A stretch of DNA of 37,525 nt from an uncultured Rhizobium sp. (GTDB lineage Bacteria > Pseudomonadota > Alphaproteobacteria > Rhizobiales > Rhizobiaceae): contig CAMFIF010000034.1 of the NCBI GenBank assembly GCA_945952415.1, positions 1 to 37,525 on the forward strand, read 5' to 3'. Position numbers and translations under genes: made by a program. The notes under the pieces were generated by a model. It did not search any database, was not told where the DNA came from, and worked only from the letters and a program-made list of their open reading frames with translations. Shown here one piece after another: positions 19,710 through 28,579 of this stretch. Positions within the stretch are counted from its first letter, which is position 1. Each line of letters begins with the position of its first letter.

Positions 19710-20301
19710 CGATTTCGCCGAGCTCCCGCAATTTGTTAAGAAGTGGCAGCATGGGGAGACCAAGGATGGTGAAGTAATCTCCCTCTATCTTCGAGAAGAG
19801 CTGAATCCCCTCTCCTTCCAGCTGATAGGCGCCCACACTACCAAGGACGCGATCTCCTACCCGGTCCAGATGGCGTGCGATGAAATCGTCACTCAGATCG
19901 CGGACAGAAAGATCCGCATGAGACACATGGTCCCACAGAATATACCCGTCACGCACCAGCGCGATGGCGCTGTTCAGGCGATGGGTCTTGCCGGAGAAGG
20001 ACCGCAGATGTTCCGCCGCTTCCGCCCGATCGCGCGGCTTGTGATAGACACGAGTACCGAGCGAAAGTGTCTGATCGGAGCCGATCACCAGTGCCCCCGG
20101 ATGGCGGCTTGCAACGTCTCGCGCCTTGGCAATGGACAGGGCAATGGCCACGGCATCGGGCGCAGCTCCCTTCTGTTCAAGGGGCGCCTCGATTGCCCGT
20201 TCGTCGATACGGGCAGCTTCATAGGTAAAGGAGAGGCCCGCATTCTCCATCAGCTGCCGTCGAAAAGGACTGCCTGAAGCAAGCACCAGCGGATGTGTCA
20301 T
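19702..20301 (-). CDS. maf: Maf/HAM1-like nucleotide pyrophosphatase
   Basis: Maf-family enzymes hydrolyse non-standard or modified nucleoside triphosphates (for example m7GTP, UTP, dTTP, depending on subgroup). The 199-residue product begins with [14 protein letters not shown], the family's phosphate-binding motif, and has SDQTL (catalytic Asp), [20 protein letters not shown] and [20 protein letters not shown]. The last residues GEIDA end directly on the parS site whose first bases form the TGA stop. The substrate subgroup cannot be fixed from the sequence alone. ppsR lies 29 nt upstream and aroE overlaps by 8 bp. Confidence 0.93.
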   Translation of the reverse strand: MTHPLVLASGSPFRRQLMENAGLSFTYEAARIDERAIEAPLEQKGAAPDAVAIALSIAKARDVASRHPGALVIGSDQTLSLGTRVYHKPRDRAEAAEHLRSFSGKTHRLNSAIALVRDGYILWDHVSHADLSVRDLSDDFIARHLDRVGDRVLGSVGAYQLEGEGIQLFSKIEGDYFTILGLPMLPLLNKLRELGEIDA

Positions 20302-20330
20302 GGTTGGGATATCCTTCGCAAAGGCTCCGG

Positions 20331-21152
20331 TTAGCGCAACTTGGGACGGAGGGCAACGATGGCGGCGGCCGTCTCTTCGATGGATCGCCGGGTCACGTCG
20401 ATCATCGGCCAGTTGTTGCGAGCACAGATGGCACGGGCATATTTCAGCTCTTCGGTGATGGTGGCCCTGTCCGTATATTGTCCACCATGAAAGTCGCCAC
20501 TTGTGCCGAGCACGCGGTTTTCGCGAACCTGCGAAATCCGGTCCGATGTGGCGGTGAGGCAGACGATCAGCGGTTTCGTGGCACGCAGCAGGGCCTCCGG
20601 AAGGGGCACGCCAGGGACGAGCGGGAGATTGGCCGTGCGGATGCCGCGATTGGCCAGATAGATGCTGGTTGGTGTCTTCGATGTCCGGCTGATGCCAATA
20701 ATCACGACATCCGCCTCGTCATAGTCGTCGGGCAGCTGTCCGTCATCGTGATCCATGGTGAAGTTGAGCGCTTCGATCCGCGCGAAATATTCCGCGTTCA
20801 TGCGATGCTGCGCCCCTACCCTGCGGCGTGACGGGGCACCGAGATAGGCCTGGAAAATATCCATCACCGGCTCGATCACATTGACACAAGGCACACCCAT
20901 TTCCCGGCATTTCTGATCGAGATAGGTCGCCAGTTCCTTGTCCACAACCGTGTAGAGCACGATGCCCGGCGTTCCATCGATGGCGTCCAGAACCGCCTGC
21001 AGCTGCTTGCGGTTCCGAATCAGCGGATAGACATGCTCGATGGGGTGACTGCCCGGAAACTGGGCCGATGCAGCCCGTCCGGCAGAGATGAGAGTCTCCC
21101 CGGTCGAGTCAGAAATGAGGTGCAGATGAAAGAAGTTTTTCCTGTTCTCCAC
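20331..21152 (-). CDS. ppsR: Pyruvate,phosphate dikinase regulatory protein (DUF299)
   Basis: Members of this family are bifunctional kinase/phosphorylases that turn pyruvate,phosphate dikinase or PEP synthetase off (ADP-dependent phosphorylation) and on (Pi-dependent dephosphorylation). The 273-residue product has the N-terminal [14 protein letters not shown] and the P-loop-like [18 protein letters not shown]. Which of the two dikinases is its target is not visible. The start is GTG at 21150-21152, with GGAAG about 7 nt upstream; the conserved N-terminus begins there. It is the gene on the left flank of the origin region, transcribed away from it, the same place as the DUF299 gene next to hemE at the Caulobacter origin. 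Confidence 0.93.
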   Translation of the reverse strand: MENRKNFFHLHLISDSTGETLISAGRAASAQFPGSHPIEHVYPLIRNRKQLQAVLDAIDGTPGIVLYTVVDKELATYLDQKCREMGVPCVNVIEPVMDIFQAYLGAPSRRRVGAQHRMNAEYFARIEALNFTMDHDDGQLPDDYDEADVVIIGISRTSKTPTSIYLANRGIRTANLPLVPGVPLPEALLRATKPLIVCLTATSDRISQVRENRVLGTSGDFHGGQYTDRATITEELKYARAICARNNWPMIDVTRRSIEETAAAIVALRPKLR

Positions 21153-21236
21153 GCTATCTTCCGCTCGCTGTTGAAAACCCGGGAGAAACAGAGGTAAAGC
21201 GCCGGGTCCTTCGACCGCAAGGGGAAAACTGCCGGT

Positions 21237-21245
21237 TTATCCACA
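21237..21245 (+). other. DnaA box, perfect match
   Basis: TTATCCACA matches the strict DnaA-box consensus TTATNCACA at all positions. It lies 85 bp upstream of the ppsR start codon. Confidence 0.85.
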
Positions 21246-21315
21246 TTCGGCGCATCGGTGGATCTGGAGAAAAGGTGGTTGTTCATTCTGGGGACAAGGC
21301 GTCCCCTATCCCCTC

Positions 21316-21335
21316 TCATGCACAGATCATCCACA
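21316..21335 (+). other. Pair of near-consensus DnaA boxes, 11 bp apart
   Basis: TCATGCACA (21316-21324) and TCATCCACA (21327-21335) each differ from TTATNCACA only at position 2. They are in the same orientation as the perfect box and are offset by 11 bp, about one helical turn, so two DnaA molecules could bind the same face. Confidence 0.7.
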
Positions 21336-21541
21336 GGTTTTGCGCAGAACAGCTCGCTTGCAAATTATTGAAACTCTTCAGTAAATTTTGTTATTCCCGG
21401 CGTACTGCGGATGTTCGCCTTTGTTCTTTCACAGGCCGCTTTCGGCGATGCGTCAAATGGCGTGAAAGGTGTTTTGTTTTTAATCCTTGATAGTCACCGA
21501 CTCTAAGAAATAGAAAACAATTCAATTCTCTTTGTTTTTTT

Positions 21542-22591
21542 ATGGGAGCGTCGGACTTGGGCGAAACACAACGGAAGATCCTGCAGGTTCTGGAAGGAAA
21601 GACGCTCACGCCTCCACCCCTTTGGCTGATGAGACAGGCGGGACGCTATCTGCCGGAATACAGGGCAACCCGTGCCAAGGCCGGGAGCTTCCTCGATCTT
21701 TGCTATTCGCCCGAACATGCCGTGGAGGTGACGCTTCAACCGATCCGTCGCTATGGCTTTGATGCGGCCATCCTCTTTTCCGACATTCTGGTCATCCCGG
21801 ATGCATTGAAGCGGAATGTTCGCTTCACGGAAGGTCATGGGCCGGAAATGGATCCGATTGATGAGGCGGGCATTCGTGCTCTTTCGCCTGATGGCGTGCC
21901 CGATCATCTCTCGCCGGTCTTCGAGACGGTGCGGCGGCTCCGGGAAGCCCTGCCTCTGGAAACCACGCTGCTTGGCTTCTGTGGGGCGCCCTGGACAGTT
22001 GCGACCTACATGATTGCTGGACATGGCACCTCAGACCAGGCCCCTGCCCGGCTCTTTGCCTACCGTCACCGGAAGGCTTTCGACCATCTTCTCGCCTTTC
22101 TGGCTGAGGTTTCGGCCGACTATCTGATCCGTCAGATCGATGCCGGGGCGGATGCAGTTCAGATTTTCGATTCCTGGGCGGGTGTTCTGGGCGAAGAAGA
22201 GTTTTCTGCCTTTGCCGAAGCGCCGGTGCGTCGGATGATCGATATCGTCAAGACGGCCCGCCCCAAAGCCAAGGTTATCGCCTTTGCCAAGGGGGCTGGC
22301 ATCCTCCTGAAGAATTACCGGCATAATACGGGGGCCGATGCGATCGGGCTTGACTGGTCGGTTCCCCTTTCCTTCGCGAGGGATCTTCAGAAGGATGGTC
22401 CGGTTCAGGGCAATCTCGATCCCATGCGGGTGGTTGCAGGCGGGGAAGCGCTTGAGCATGGCGTGGCAAGGGTGCTCGAGGCACTTGGCCATGGGCCGCT
22501 GATTTTCAATCTCGGTCATGGCATCACGCCGCAGGCCGATCCCGACAACGTCAGCCGGCTCGTTGAGCAGGTGCGCCGGTTCAGGGGATAA
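21542..22591 (+). CDS. hemE: Uroporphyrinogen decarboxylase
   Basis: HemE decarboxylates the four acetate side chains of uroporphyrinogen III to give coproporphyrinogen III for haem. The 349-residue barrel shows both family signatures, [18 protein letters not shown] and [16 protein letters not shown], plus [11 protein letters not shown] with the catalytic aspartate. The start is not certain. The ATG at 21542 follows a T7 tract with no ribosome site. A TTG at 21557 sits 8 nt after GGGAG (21544-21548) and would give a family-like N-terminus ([14 protein letters not shown], 344 residues). The gene is the right flank of the origin region, and hemJ follows after 4 nt. Confidence 0.96.
   Translation: MGASDLGETQRKILQVLEGKTLTPPPLWLMRQAGRYLPEYRATRAKAGSFLDLCYSPEHAVEVTLQPIRRYGFDAAILFSDILVIPDALKRNVRFTEGHGPEMDPIDEAGIRALSPDGVPDHLSPVFETVRRLREALPLETTLLGFCGAPWTVATYMIAGHGTSDQAPARLFAYRHRKAFDHLLAFLAEVSADYLIRQIDAGADAVQIFDSWAGVLGEEEFSAFAEAPVRRMIDIVKTARPKAKVIAFAKGAGILLKNYRHNTGADAIGLDWSVPLSFARDLQKDGPVQGNLDPMRVVAGGEALEHGVARVLEALGHGPLIFNLGHGITPQADPDNVSRLVEQVRRFRG
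21544..21548 (+). promoter_or_regulatory. Possible ribosome binding site for a TTG start of hemE
   Basis: GGGAG lies 8 nt before TTG at 21557-21559. The upstream ATG at 21542 has no such site, and its first base follows a run of seven T. This favours the TTG, though a leaderless ATG start is possible. Confidence 0.45.
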
Positions 22592-22595
22592 GGCC

Positions 22596-23132
22596 ATGGA
22601 AAAACAGACGGGGGAACAGGCGGGCAACAAGGCAGCTCTCAGGGCCGGTATCGCACTTGTCGTTTTCGGAGCGATCGGCGCGCTGCTTGTCTTTGGCGAT
22701 CCTGCCACCGTCTATCCGTGGGTAAAGGCGCTTCATGTGATCGCGGTCATTTCATGGATGGCAGGGCTGCTCTATCTTCCCCGGCTTTTCATCTATCACA
22801 CGGATGCCGCGCCGGGTTCAGAAAAGGCCGAAACCTTCAAGGTCATGGAACAGCGCCTGCTGAAGATCATCATGAGGCCTGCCATGATCTTTTCCTGGAT
22901 TTTCGGCCTTTATCTCGCCTGGAAGGTCCACCAGTTTCAGGGCGGCTGGCTTCATGCAAAGCTTCTTGCCGTCGTTCTGCTCAGCGGAACGCATGAGTTT
23001 TTCGCAAAGTCCGCCCGGGATTTTGCCCGCGACGACATCCGCCACACGGCCCGGTTCTGGCGGTTGATGAATGAAATCCCGACCGTGCTGATGATTGTCA
23101 TCGTCATTCTGGTCATCGTACAGCCTTTCTGA
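22596..23132 (+). CDS. hemJ: Protoporphyrinogen oxidase HemJ (CopD-like/UPF0093)
   Basis: HemJ oxidises protoporphyrinogen IX to protoporphyrin IX in bacteria that lack HemG and HemY. The 178-residue membrane protein has a polar N-terminus, then four or five hydrophobic segments. Conserved histidines lie in VKALHVIAVISWMAG and LPRLFIYH, and LLSGTHEFFAKSARDFARD and RFWRLMNEIPTVLMI are family features. The start is the ATG at 22596, 4 nt after hemE, which places two haem-pathway enzymes in one transcript and supports the HemJ call. The first 17 residues (MEKQTGEQAGNKAALRA) are a short unconserved-looking extension. Confidence 0.92.
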   Translation: MEKQTGEQAGNKAALRAGIALVVFGAIGALLVFGDPATVYPWVKALHVIAVISWMAGLLYLPRLFIYHTDAAPGSEKAETFKVMEQRLLKIIMRPAMIFSWIFGLYLAWKVHQFQGGWLHAKLLAVVLLSGTHEFFAKSARDFARDDIRHTARFWRLMNEIPTVLMIVIVILVIVQPF

Positions 23133-23335
23133 TCGGCCGGCCCAGGCAGCGTTCCCCCGGATGGGTGCCATTGCGCTTTCTCGCCGACCCCCCCTTGCGG
23201 CGCACGGGTCGAGTCGCTATTTTCCCGCCATCTCTTCTTCGCGGCATGTATGCATTCTGTCGTCTGGGGCCTCTGATCCGCAGACCGAATTCGTGAAACA
23301 CGCCTTTCCCCACATTTCCAAATTCAGGTCTGTTT

Positions 23336-24601
23336 ATGGCTGAAATGAAGCTTCAGGATCTTAAGAACAAGACTCCGACCGATCTCCTGGCCTTTGCCGA
23401 ATCATTGGAAGTCGAAAATGCGAGCACCATGCGCAAGCAGGAGCTCATGTTTGCCATCTTGAAAATGCTGGCGAGCCAGGATGTCGAAATCATCGGCGAG
23501 GGCGTTGTCGAAGTGCTGCAGGACGGCTTCGGCTTTCTGCGCTCTGCCAACGCCAACTATCTTCCCGGGCCGGACGATATCTATATATCCCCATCGCAGA
23601 TCCGCCGCTTCTCCCTGAAGACCGGCGATACGGTGGAAGGCCCCATTCGTGGTCCCAAGGAAGGGGAACGCTATTTCGCTCTTCTGAAGGTCAACACGAT
23701 CAATTTCGACGATCCGGAAAAGATCAGACACAAGGTGCATTTCGACAATCTGACGCCGCTCTATCCAAACGAGCGCTTCAAGATGGAACTGGATGTTCCC
23801 ACGTCCAAGGATCTCTCGGCCCGCGTGATCGATCTCGTGGCGCCGCTCGGCAAGGGCCAGCGTGGCCTGATCGTCGCACCACCGCGCACGGGTAAGACGG
23901 TTCTCCTGCAGAATATTGCCCATTCCATCACTGCAAACCATCCGGAATGCTATCTCATCGTTCTCCTCATCGACGAGCGTCCCGAGGAAGTAACGGACAT
24001 GCAGCGCTCCGTGCGCGGAGAAGTGGTCTCTTCCACCTTCGACGAGCCGGCGGTCCGCCACGTTCAGGTCGCCGAAATGGTGATCGAAAAAGCAAAGCGC
24101 CTGGTCGAACATGGTCGCGACGTGGTGATTCTTCTCGATTCCATCACCCGTCTTGGCCGCGCCTATAACACGGTCGTTCCCTCATCGGGCAAGGTGCTGA
24201 CGGGCGGTGTAGATGCCAATGCCCTTCAGCGACCGAAGCGTTTCTTCGGTGCTGCCCGCAATATCGAGGAAGGCGGATCGCTGACGATCATTGCGACCGC
24301 ACTCATCGATACTGGCAGCCGCATGGACGAAGTCATTTTCGAAGAGTTCAAGGGCACGGGCAACTCGGAAATCGTGCTCGACCGCAAGGTAGCCGACAAG
24401 CGTATCTTCCCGGCCATGGATATTCTGAAATCCGGTACCCGCAAGGAAGACCTGCTGGTTCCCCGACAGGATCTGCAGAAGATCTTCGTCCTGCGCCGTA
24501 TCCTCGCGCCGATGGGTACGACCGATGCGATCGAATTCCTTATCGACAAGCTGAAGCAGACGAAGAACAACGGCGACTTCTTCGATTCGATGAATACCTG
24601 A
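23336..24601 (+). CDS. rho: Transcription termination factor Rho
   Basis: Rho is a hexameric RNA-dependent ATPase that ends transcription at C-rich unstructured RNA. The 421-residue product has the N-terminal helical domain ([17 protein letters not shown]), the cold-shock-like primary RNA site ([20 protein letters not shown], about 65-82), Walker A PPRTGKTV at about 182-189, Walker B VVILLDS ending near Asp268, and the Q/R-loop region up to the C-terminus. The start ATG at 23336 follows AGG by about 7 nt. The 203-bp leader between hemJ and rho holds no gene; rho genes are often autoregulated in such leaders, but no defined element was recognised. A strong intrinsic terminator follows. Confidence 0.97.
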   Translation: MAEMKLQDLKNKTPTDLLAFAESLEVENASTMRKQELMFAILKMLASQDVEIIGEGVVEVLQDGFGFLRSANANYLPGPDDIYISPSQIRRFSLKTGDTVEGPIRGPKEGERYFALLKVNTINFDDPEKIRHKVHFDNLTPLYPNERFKMELDVPTSKDLSARVIDLVAPLGKGQRGLIVAPPRTGKTVLLQNIAHSITANHPECYLIVLLIDERPEEVTDMQRSVRGEVVSSTFDEPAVRHVQVAEMVIEKAKRLVEHGRDVVILLDSITRLGRAYNTVVPSSGKVLTGGVDANALQRPKRFFGAARNIEEGGSLTIIATALIDTGSRMDEVIFEEFKGTGNSEIVLDRKVADKRIFPAMDILKSGTRKEDLLVPRQDLQKIFVLRRILAPMGTTDAIEFLIDKLKQTKNNGDFFDSMNT

Positions 24602-24627
24602 TCGATAGCCGGATTCGCTACCATGAG

Positions 24628-24650
24628 CGGGCCCGATGGGGCCCGTTTTT
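24628..24650 (+). terminator. Rho-independent terminator after rho
   Basis: CGGGCCC (24628-24634) pairs with GGGCCCG (24639-24645) around a GATG loop, followed by TTTTT (24646-24650). It begins 26 nt past the rho stop and ends only 26 bp before the mnmE start. Confidence 0.85.
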
Positions 24651-24676
24651 CGTGATGGATGGAAAAGGATCTTGCC

Positions 24677-25990
24677 ATGAGTGACACGATCTATGCGCTA
24701 TCAAGCGGCTCTCTGCCGAGCGGCGTGGCAACGATCCGCATCAGTGGGCCTGCCGTCTCGTCCATTATCGAGGACATGGTTACCCCTCCCCCCCCGCCCC
24801 GGAAGGCTACCTTAAGAGTGATTCGGGACCGAAACAGAGCCGTGGTGGACCAAGGGCTCGTGCTCTTCTTTCCGGGCCCAAACTCCTTTACCGGCCAAGA
24901 CTGCCTGGAATTTCAGGTCCATGGAAGCAAGGCTGTGGTCGCAAAGCTTTTTTCGGTTCTTTCAAGCTTTCCCAAGACACGAGCTGCAGAGCCTGGGGAA
25001 TTTACGCGCCTCGCCATGGAGGCGGGAAAGATCGATCTCGTTGAGGTGGAAGGTCTGGCTGACCTTCTGGCGGCAGAAACGGAAATGCAACGCCGGCTGG
25101 CCCTCGAACAGAGCCAAGGCCATCTCTCCGCGCTTTATCAAGGCTGGATGGATCGCATTACCCATGCACGGGCCATGATCGAAGCGGAGCTCGACTTCGC
25201 CGATGAAGAGGATATCCCGGGATCCGTGTCCGACAGGATCTGGGACGACATTGCGCTTCTGATCCGGGAGATTGAAGACCATCTCAAGCTCGGCAAAGTG
25301 GGTGAGATCATCCGTGACGGTCTTAAGGTGGTGCTGATCGGAAAACCCAATGCGGGCAAATCAAGCCTCATGAATCGCCTTGCGGGCCGAGATGTGGCGA
25401 TTGTCACAGCTATTCCGGGAACCACGCGGGACGTTCTGTCGGTTGATCTCGATCTGGAAGGATTTGCCGTTACCGTCGTGGATACGGCCGGTCTCAGGGT
25501 GACGGAGGATGAGATCGAACAGGAGGGGATCAGACGGGCACTTTTGGCCGCGGAACGCGCGGATGTGGTTATTGCTCTCCACCCGGTAAACGAAGCTTGG
25601 GAAGAACCGCCGCTTCGGATCAGTCGGACGCTTTTAAGGGTCGGCAGTAAATCTGACATTGACTCGGATCTTGGGGAACCTGTTTATGATGTCAAGATAT
25701 CTACGGTGACTGAGGAAGGCATTGATACCCTACTGGCTTTGCTCATTAAAGATCTGAAGATGGTACAGGAGTCAAATTCTCTTGCCATTCCTACGAGAAT
25801 CCGTCATGTCAGTCTCCTTCAGGAAACATGCGCTGCGCTCCATATGGCCGTTAGCGAGACGAACGCTGAGCTTGCCTTGCGCGCTGAAAGTTTGAGACTT
25901 GCAGCCCATCGCCTTGGACGTATCACCGGACAGGTGGATACGGAGGGGCTCCTGGATATCATTTTCTCCAGCTTCTGTATCGGGAAGTAG
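24677..25990 (+). CDS. mnmE: tRNA modification GTPase MnmE
   Basis: With MnmG, MnmE forms the complex that adds the cmnm5 group to U34 of certain tRNAs. The 437-residue product has the N-terminal tetrahydrofolate-binding domain (SDTIYALSSGSLPSGVATIRISGP), the G domain with G1 GKPNAGKSS, G2/G3 TTRD and DTAGL, and the C-terminal CIGK whose cysteine is needed for modification. The G4 motif reads SKSD instead of the usual NKxD. The ATG at 24677 follows AAGGA by about 7 nt; an earlier ATG at 24659 has weaker support. The stop TAG is followed in frame by TGA, the first bases of a parS site. An eight-C run encodes a poly-Pro patch at 24788-24795. Confidence 0.96.
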   Translation: MSDTIYALSSGSLPSGVATIRISGPAVSSIIEDMVTPPPPPRKATLRVIRDRNRAVVDQGLVLFFPGPNSFTGQDCLEFQVHGSKAVVAKLFSVLSSFPKTRAAEPGEFTRLAMEAGKIDLVEVEGLADLLAAETEMQRRLALEQSQGHLSALYQGWMDRITHARAMIEAELDFADEEDIPGSVSDRIWDDIALLIREIEDHLKLGKVGEIIRDGLKVVLIGKPNAGKSSLMNRLAGRDVAIVTAIPGTTRDVLSVDLDLEGFAVTVVDTAGLRVTEDEIEQEGIRRALLAAERADVVIALHPVNEAWEEPPLRISRTLLRVGSKSDIDSDLGEPVYDVKISTVTEEGIDTLLALLIKDLKMVQESNSLAIPTRIRHVSLLQETCAALHMAVSETNAELALRAESLRLAAHRLGRITGQVDTEGLLDIIFSSFCIGK

Positions 25991-26006
25991 TGATTCACGT
26001 GAAACA
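25991..26006 (+). other. parS site (15 of 16) in the mnmE-mnmG gap
   Basis: TGATTCACGTGAAACA differs from TGTTTCACGTGAAACA only at position 3 and is identical to the minus-strand site at 19689-19704. It begins directly after the mnmE stop codon. Confidence 0.93.
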
Positions 26007-26033
26007 CAAAACTCGATTCGGAGACGAAACGTG

Positions 26034-26049
26034 AGTTTCACGTGAAACA
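26034..26049 (+). other. parS site (15 of 16) just upstream of mnmG
   Basis: AGTTTCACGTGAAACA differs from the 16-mer consensus only at its first base. It starts 43 bp after the start of the previous site, about four helical turns, and ends 15 nt before the mnmG ATG. Confidence 0.93.
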
Positions 26050-26064
26050 TTGCGGATAGATGCG

Positions 26065-27924
26065 ATGCAGCCTGAATATGATGTCATAGTGGTGGGCGGC
26101 GGCCATGCGGGTTGCGAGGCGGCTGCAGTTGCCGCCCGTCTCGGCGCGCGAACCGCTCTCGTCACCCATAGTGCGGACACAATAGGCACCATGTCCTGCA
26201 ATCCGGCCATTGGCGGGCTCGGCAAAGGTCATCTCGTGCGGGAAGTGGACGCCTTCGATGGTCTGATGGGCCGCGTCGCCGATCGCGCCGGCATTCAATT
26301 CCGCATGCTGAATCGCCGTAAAGGTCCCGCAGTGCGCGGGCCACGAACCCAGGCAGACCGCAAACTTTATCGGCAGGCCATGCAATCGGAGATCGCCGGA
26401 ATCGAAGGCCTATCCGTGATTGAGGGGGACGCAGCAGGGCTTCGTTTGGAGGGGAGCCGGGTCACCGGTATGCTACTGTCGGACGGGCGAATTCTTCCGG
26501 CCCCAGCTGTCGTGGTCACGACCGGTACCTTTCTGAATGGATTGATTCATATTGGAAATGAAAAATGGCCAGCCGGGCGCATGGGCGAAGCGCCTTCGAC
26601 CGGTCTTTCCGGAAGCCTGGCTCAGCTGGGTATTCGGCTCGGTCGACTGAAGACCGGCACGCCCGCACGCCTTCATCGCGATCACATTGCGTGGGATCGT
26701 CTGGAGATGCAGGATGCCGACGAAGATCCGGTGCCTTTTTCCTTTTTGACAGATCGCATTACCGTTCCGCAAATTCAGTGTGGCATCACCCGGACCACGG
26801 AAGCCACCCATCGGATCATACAGGCGAATATCCATCTGTCTGCGATGTATTCAGGACAAATCGAGGGGGTGGGCCCCCGCTATTGTCCGTCGATTGAGGA
26901 CAAGATTGTCCGTTTCGGCGAGCGGGACGGCCACCAGATCTTCCTGGAGCCTGAGGGCCTTGATGACGTGACCGTTTATCCCAACGGTATTTCAACCTCC
27001 CTCCCCGCTTCCGTCCAGGAGGCATTCATCCGAACCATACCTGGCTTGGAAGAGTCTCTTATCCTTCAGCCTGGCTATGCCATCGAGTATGACCACGTGG
27101 ATCCACGCGAGCTGGATCAGGCTCTTGCAGTTAAGAAAGCGAGCGGTCTTTATCTCGCTGGACAGATCAACGGAACCACCGGCTATGAGGAGGCTGCGGC
27201 CCAAGGCCTGGTTGCAGGTATCAATGCCGCTCTGCATGCGCAGAATCGGGCACCTTTCCTATTCAGCCGAACCCAATCCTATATCGGGGTGATGGTGGAT
27301 GATCTCACCAGTCGTGGGATTACCGAACCCTATCGGATGTTTACGTCGCGGGCGGAATATCGTCTCTCATTGCGAGCAGATAATGCGGACCAGCGGCTCA
27401 CCCCGCTCGCAATCGATCTTGGTTGTGTTTCAACGGCTCGGCGTGATGCCTATCATGCCTTCGACACCGAGTTGAGCAGATTGCGCGACGATCTCAAGGC
27501 TGCGGCTGTCACCCCCAATGAAGCAAGAAAGCACGGATTGCACTTGAATCTTGATGGGCAGCGCCGCTCGGCCTACGAGCTTCTTGCCTATCCGGATCAG
27601 AGCGCCCAAAAGCTCGAAACCATTTGGCCGTGGATTGGTGCATTCTCCGTCAGGGTTCGGGAGGCGATTGAGATCGAAGCGGCCTATGCGGTATATCTCG
27701 CGCGGCAAGATGCTGACATTCAGCAGGTCAAGCGCGATGAAGCGGTGATCATACCGGCGGATTTCGATTACCGTTCGGTTGCGGGACTTTCCAATGAGCT
27801 CAAGCTGAAGCTGGAGAGCGCCCGACCCGTCAGCTTGGCTCAAGCCGCAAAGGTAGACGGCATGACGCCTGCGGCCCTCTCTCTGCTCTTGGCCCTTGTC
27901 CGCCGCGCGTCTGCAGCCGCGTGA
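26065..27924 (+). CDS. mnmG: tRNA uridine-5-carboxymethylaminomethyl modification enzyme MnmG (GidA)
   Basis: MnmG is the FAD enzyme partner of MnmE. The 619-residue product starts [20 protein letters not shown], which contains the dinucleotide-binding GxGxxG. Further family features are [32 protein letters not shown], and [21 protein letters not shown], and the C-terminal helical domain that binds MnmE and tRNA is intact. The ATG at 26065 is chosen for its match to the family N-terminus; a TTG at 26050 would directly abut the parS site. The stop codon TGA is the beginning of a degenerate parS-like palindrome (27922-27937). Confidence 0.96.
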   Translation: MQPEYDVIVVGGGHAGCEAAAVAARLGARTALVTHSADTIGTMSCNPAIGGLGKGHLVREVDAFDGLMGRVADRAGIQFRMLNRRKGPAVRGPRTQADRKLYRQAMQSEIAGIEGLSVIEGDAAGLRLEGSRVTGMLLSDGRILPAPAVVVTTGTFLNGLIHIGNEKWPAGRMGEAPSTGLSGSLAQLGIRLGRLKTGTPARLHRDHIAWDRLEMQDADEDPVPFSFLTDRITVPQIQCGITRTTEATHRIIQANIHLSAMYSGQIEGVGPRYCPSIEDKIVRFGERDGHQIFLEPEGLDDVTVYPNGISTSLPASVQEAFIRTIPGLEESLILQPGYAIEYDHVDPRELDQALAVKKASGLYLAGQINGTTGYEEAAAQGLVAGINAALHAQNRAPFLFSRTQSYIGVMVDDLTSRGITEPYRMFTSRAEYRLSLRADNADQRLTPLAIDLGCVSTARRDAYHAFDTELSRLRDDLKAAAVTPNEARKHGLHLNLDGQRRSAYELLAYPDQSAQKLETIWPWIGAFSVRVREAIEIEAAYAVYLARQDADIQQVKRDEAVIIPADFDYRSVAGLSNELKLKLESARPVSLAQAAKVDGMTPAALSLLLALVRRASAAA

Positions 27925-27937
27925 TTCAATTGAAACG
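27922..27937 (+). other. Degenerate parS-like palindrome overlapping the mnmG stop
   Basis: TGATTCAATTGAAACG keeps the parS outline (12 of 16 positions, core TTCAATTGAA still palindromic) but has lost the central CG and the last base. The true parS in rsmG starts 45 bp downstream. Binding by ParB is doubtful because the central CACGTG is changed. Confidence 0.4.
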
Positions 27938-27946
27938 AGTCTCCTC

Positions 27947-28561
27947 ATGCAACTAAACGGACAACGTGTTTCACGTGAAACACAGGAACGACTCGCTCAC
28001 TTCGAGCAGCTCTTCACCAAATGGGCAAAGACGATCAATCTGGTTGCTCCTTCTACGAAACAGCAATTTTGGGATCGCCATATTGCCGATAGCGCGCAGA
28101 TATTCCAGCTGCGGCCGGATCCTTCCATTTGGGTCGATCTGGGGAGTGGCGGCGGCTTTCCAGGCATTATCACCGCCATTTTTCTGGCGGAACTCCAAGA
28201 GGGCTGGGTGCACTTGGTGGAGAGCAATCAGAAAAAGGCCGCTTTCCTGCGCCAGGCGCTGCGGGAGACCGGCGCGCGCGGTAGCATTCATCCCAAACGG
28301 ATCGAAGACGTTTATAGCGATCTCCCGCAGATTGATGCGATCAGTGCGCGCGCGATTGCGGATCTCGACATGCTCTGTGGTTTTTCCGATCCCTGGATGA
28401 GAAATAATCAGAATGCCGTCGCCTATTTCCACAAAGGTCGGGATTATCAGGCGGAGATCGAGAAAGCGCGTGGCCGTTGGGCCTTCGATCTGATAGAACA
28501 TCGAAGCAAGGTCGAGGAAGATTCCGTCATCCTTGAACTTCGTTCGCTTCGAAGCCTTTGA
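27947..28561 (+). CDS. rsmG: 16S rRNA (guanine-527-N7)-methyltransferase RsmG (GidB)
   Basis: RsmG uses S-adenosylmethionine to methylate N7 of G527 in 16S rRNA. The 204-residue product has the SAM-binding [11 protein letters not shown] at about residues 63-73, preceded by [11 protein letters not shown] and followed by [12 protein letters not shown]. Its N-terminal [19 protein letters not shown] contains VSRET, encoded by a perfect parS site. No good ribosome site precedes the ATG at 27947, so coupling to mnmG (22-nt gap) is likely. parA follows 18 nt downstream in the same direction. Confidence 0.95.
   Translation: MQLNGQRVSRETQERLAHFEQLFTKWAKTINLVAPSTKQQFWDRHIADSAQIFQLRPDPSIWVDLGSGGGFPGIITAIFLAELQEGWVHLVESNQKKAAFLRQALRETGARGSIHPKRIEDVYSDLPQIDAISARAIADLDMLCGFSDPWMRNNQNAVAYFHKGRDYQAEIEKARGRWAFDLIEHRSKVEEDSVILELRSLRSL
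27967..27982 (+). other. Perfect parS site inside rsmG
   Basis: TGTTTCACGTGAAACA matches the widely conserved bacterial parS consensus at all 16 positions. In the rsmG frame it covers the codons for RVSRET, so a segregation site is carried within coding sequence, about 600 bp upstream of parA. Confidence 0.96.
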
Positions 28562-28579
28562 TACAACGCGGGTGGATCC

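Larger units (their letters stand above)
21153..21541. other. Candidate chromosomal replication origin (oriC), ppsR-hemE gap
   Basis: This 389-bp gap holds no open frame of substance. It has a perfect DnaA box (21237-21245), two 8-of-9 boxes (21316-21324 and 21327-21335), weaker 7-of-9 matches (21391-21399 and 21425-21433), a GGGGAC/GTCCCC hairpin (21290-21306), and AT-rich stretches at about 21355-21395 and 21474-21541 that could serve as unwinding elements. A GACTC site (CcrM-type GANTC) lies at 21499-21503. I saw no full CtrA site (TTAA-N7-TTAA). In Caulobacter, and as I recall in Sinorhizobium meliloti, the chromosomal origin lies next to hemE, and parS sites with parAB lie nearby here as well. 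The gap also holds the divergent ppsR and hemE promoters. Confidence 0.85.

Noticed and set aside
20938..20946. TTGTCCACA inside ppsR as a DnaA box
   Set aside because: It is an 8-of-9 match in coding sequence outside the gap, and one such match in 37 kb is likely by chance.
21480..21494. CtrA site in the origin region
   Set aside because: One TTAA half-site is followed 7 bp later by TAGT, not TTAA, so the full TTAA-N7-TTAA motif is missing.
27081..27110. CACGTG within GACCACGTGGATCC in mnmG as another parS
   Set aside because: Only the central hexamer matches; the flanks needed for parS (TTTC and GAAA) are absent.
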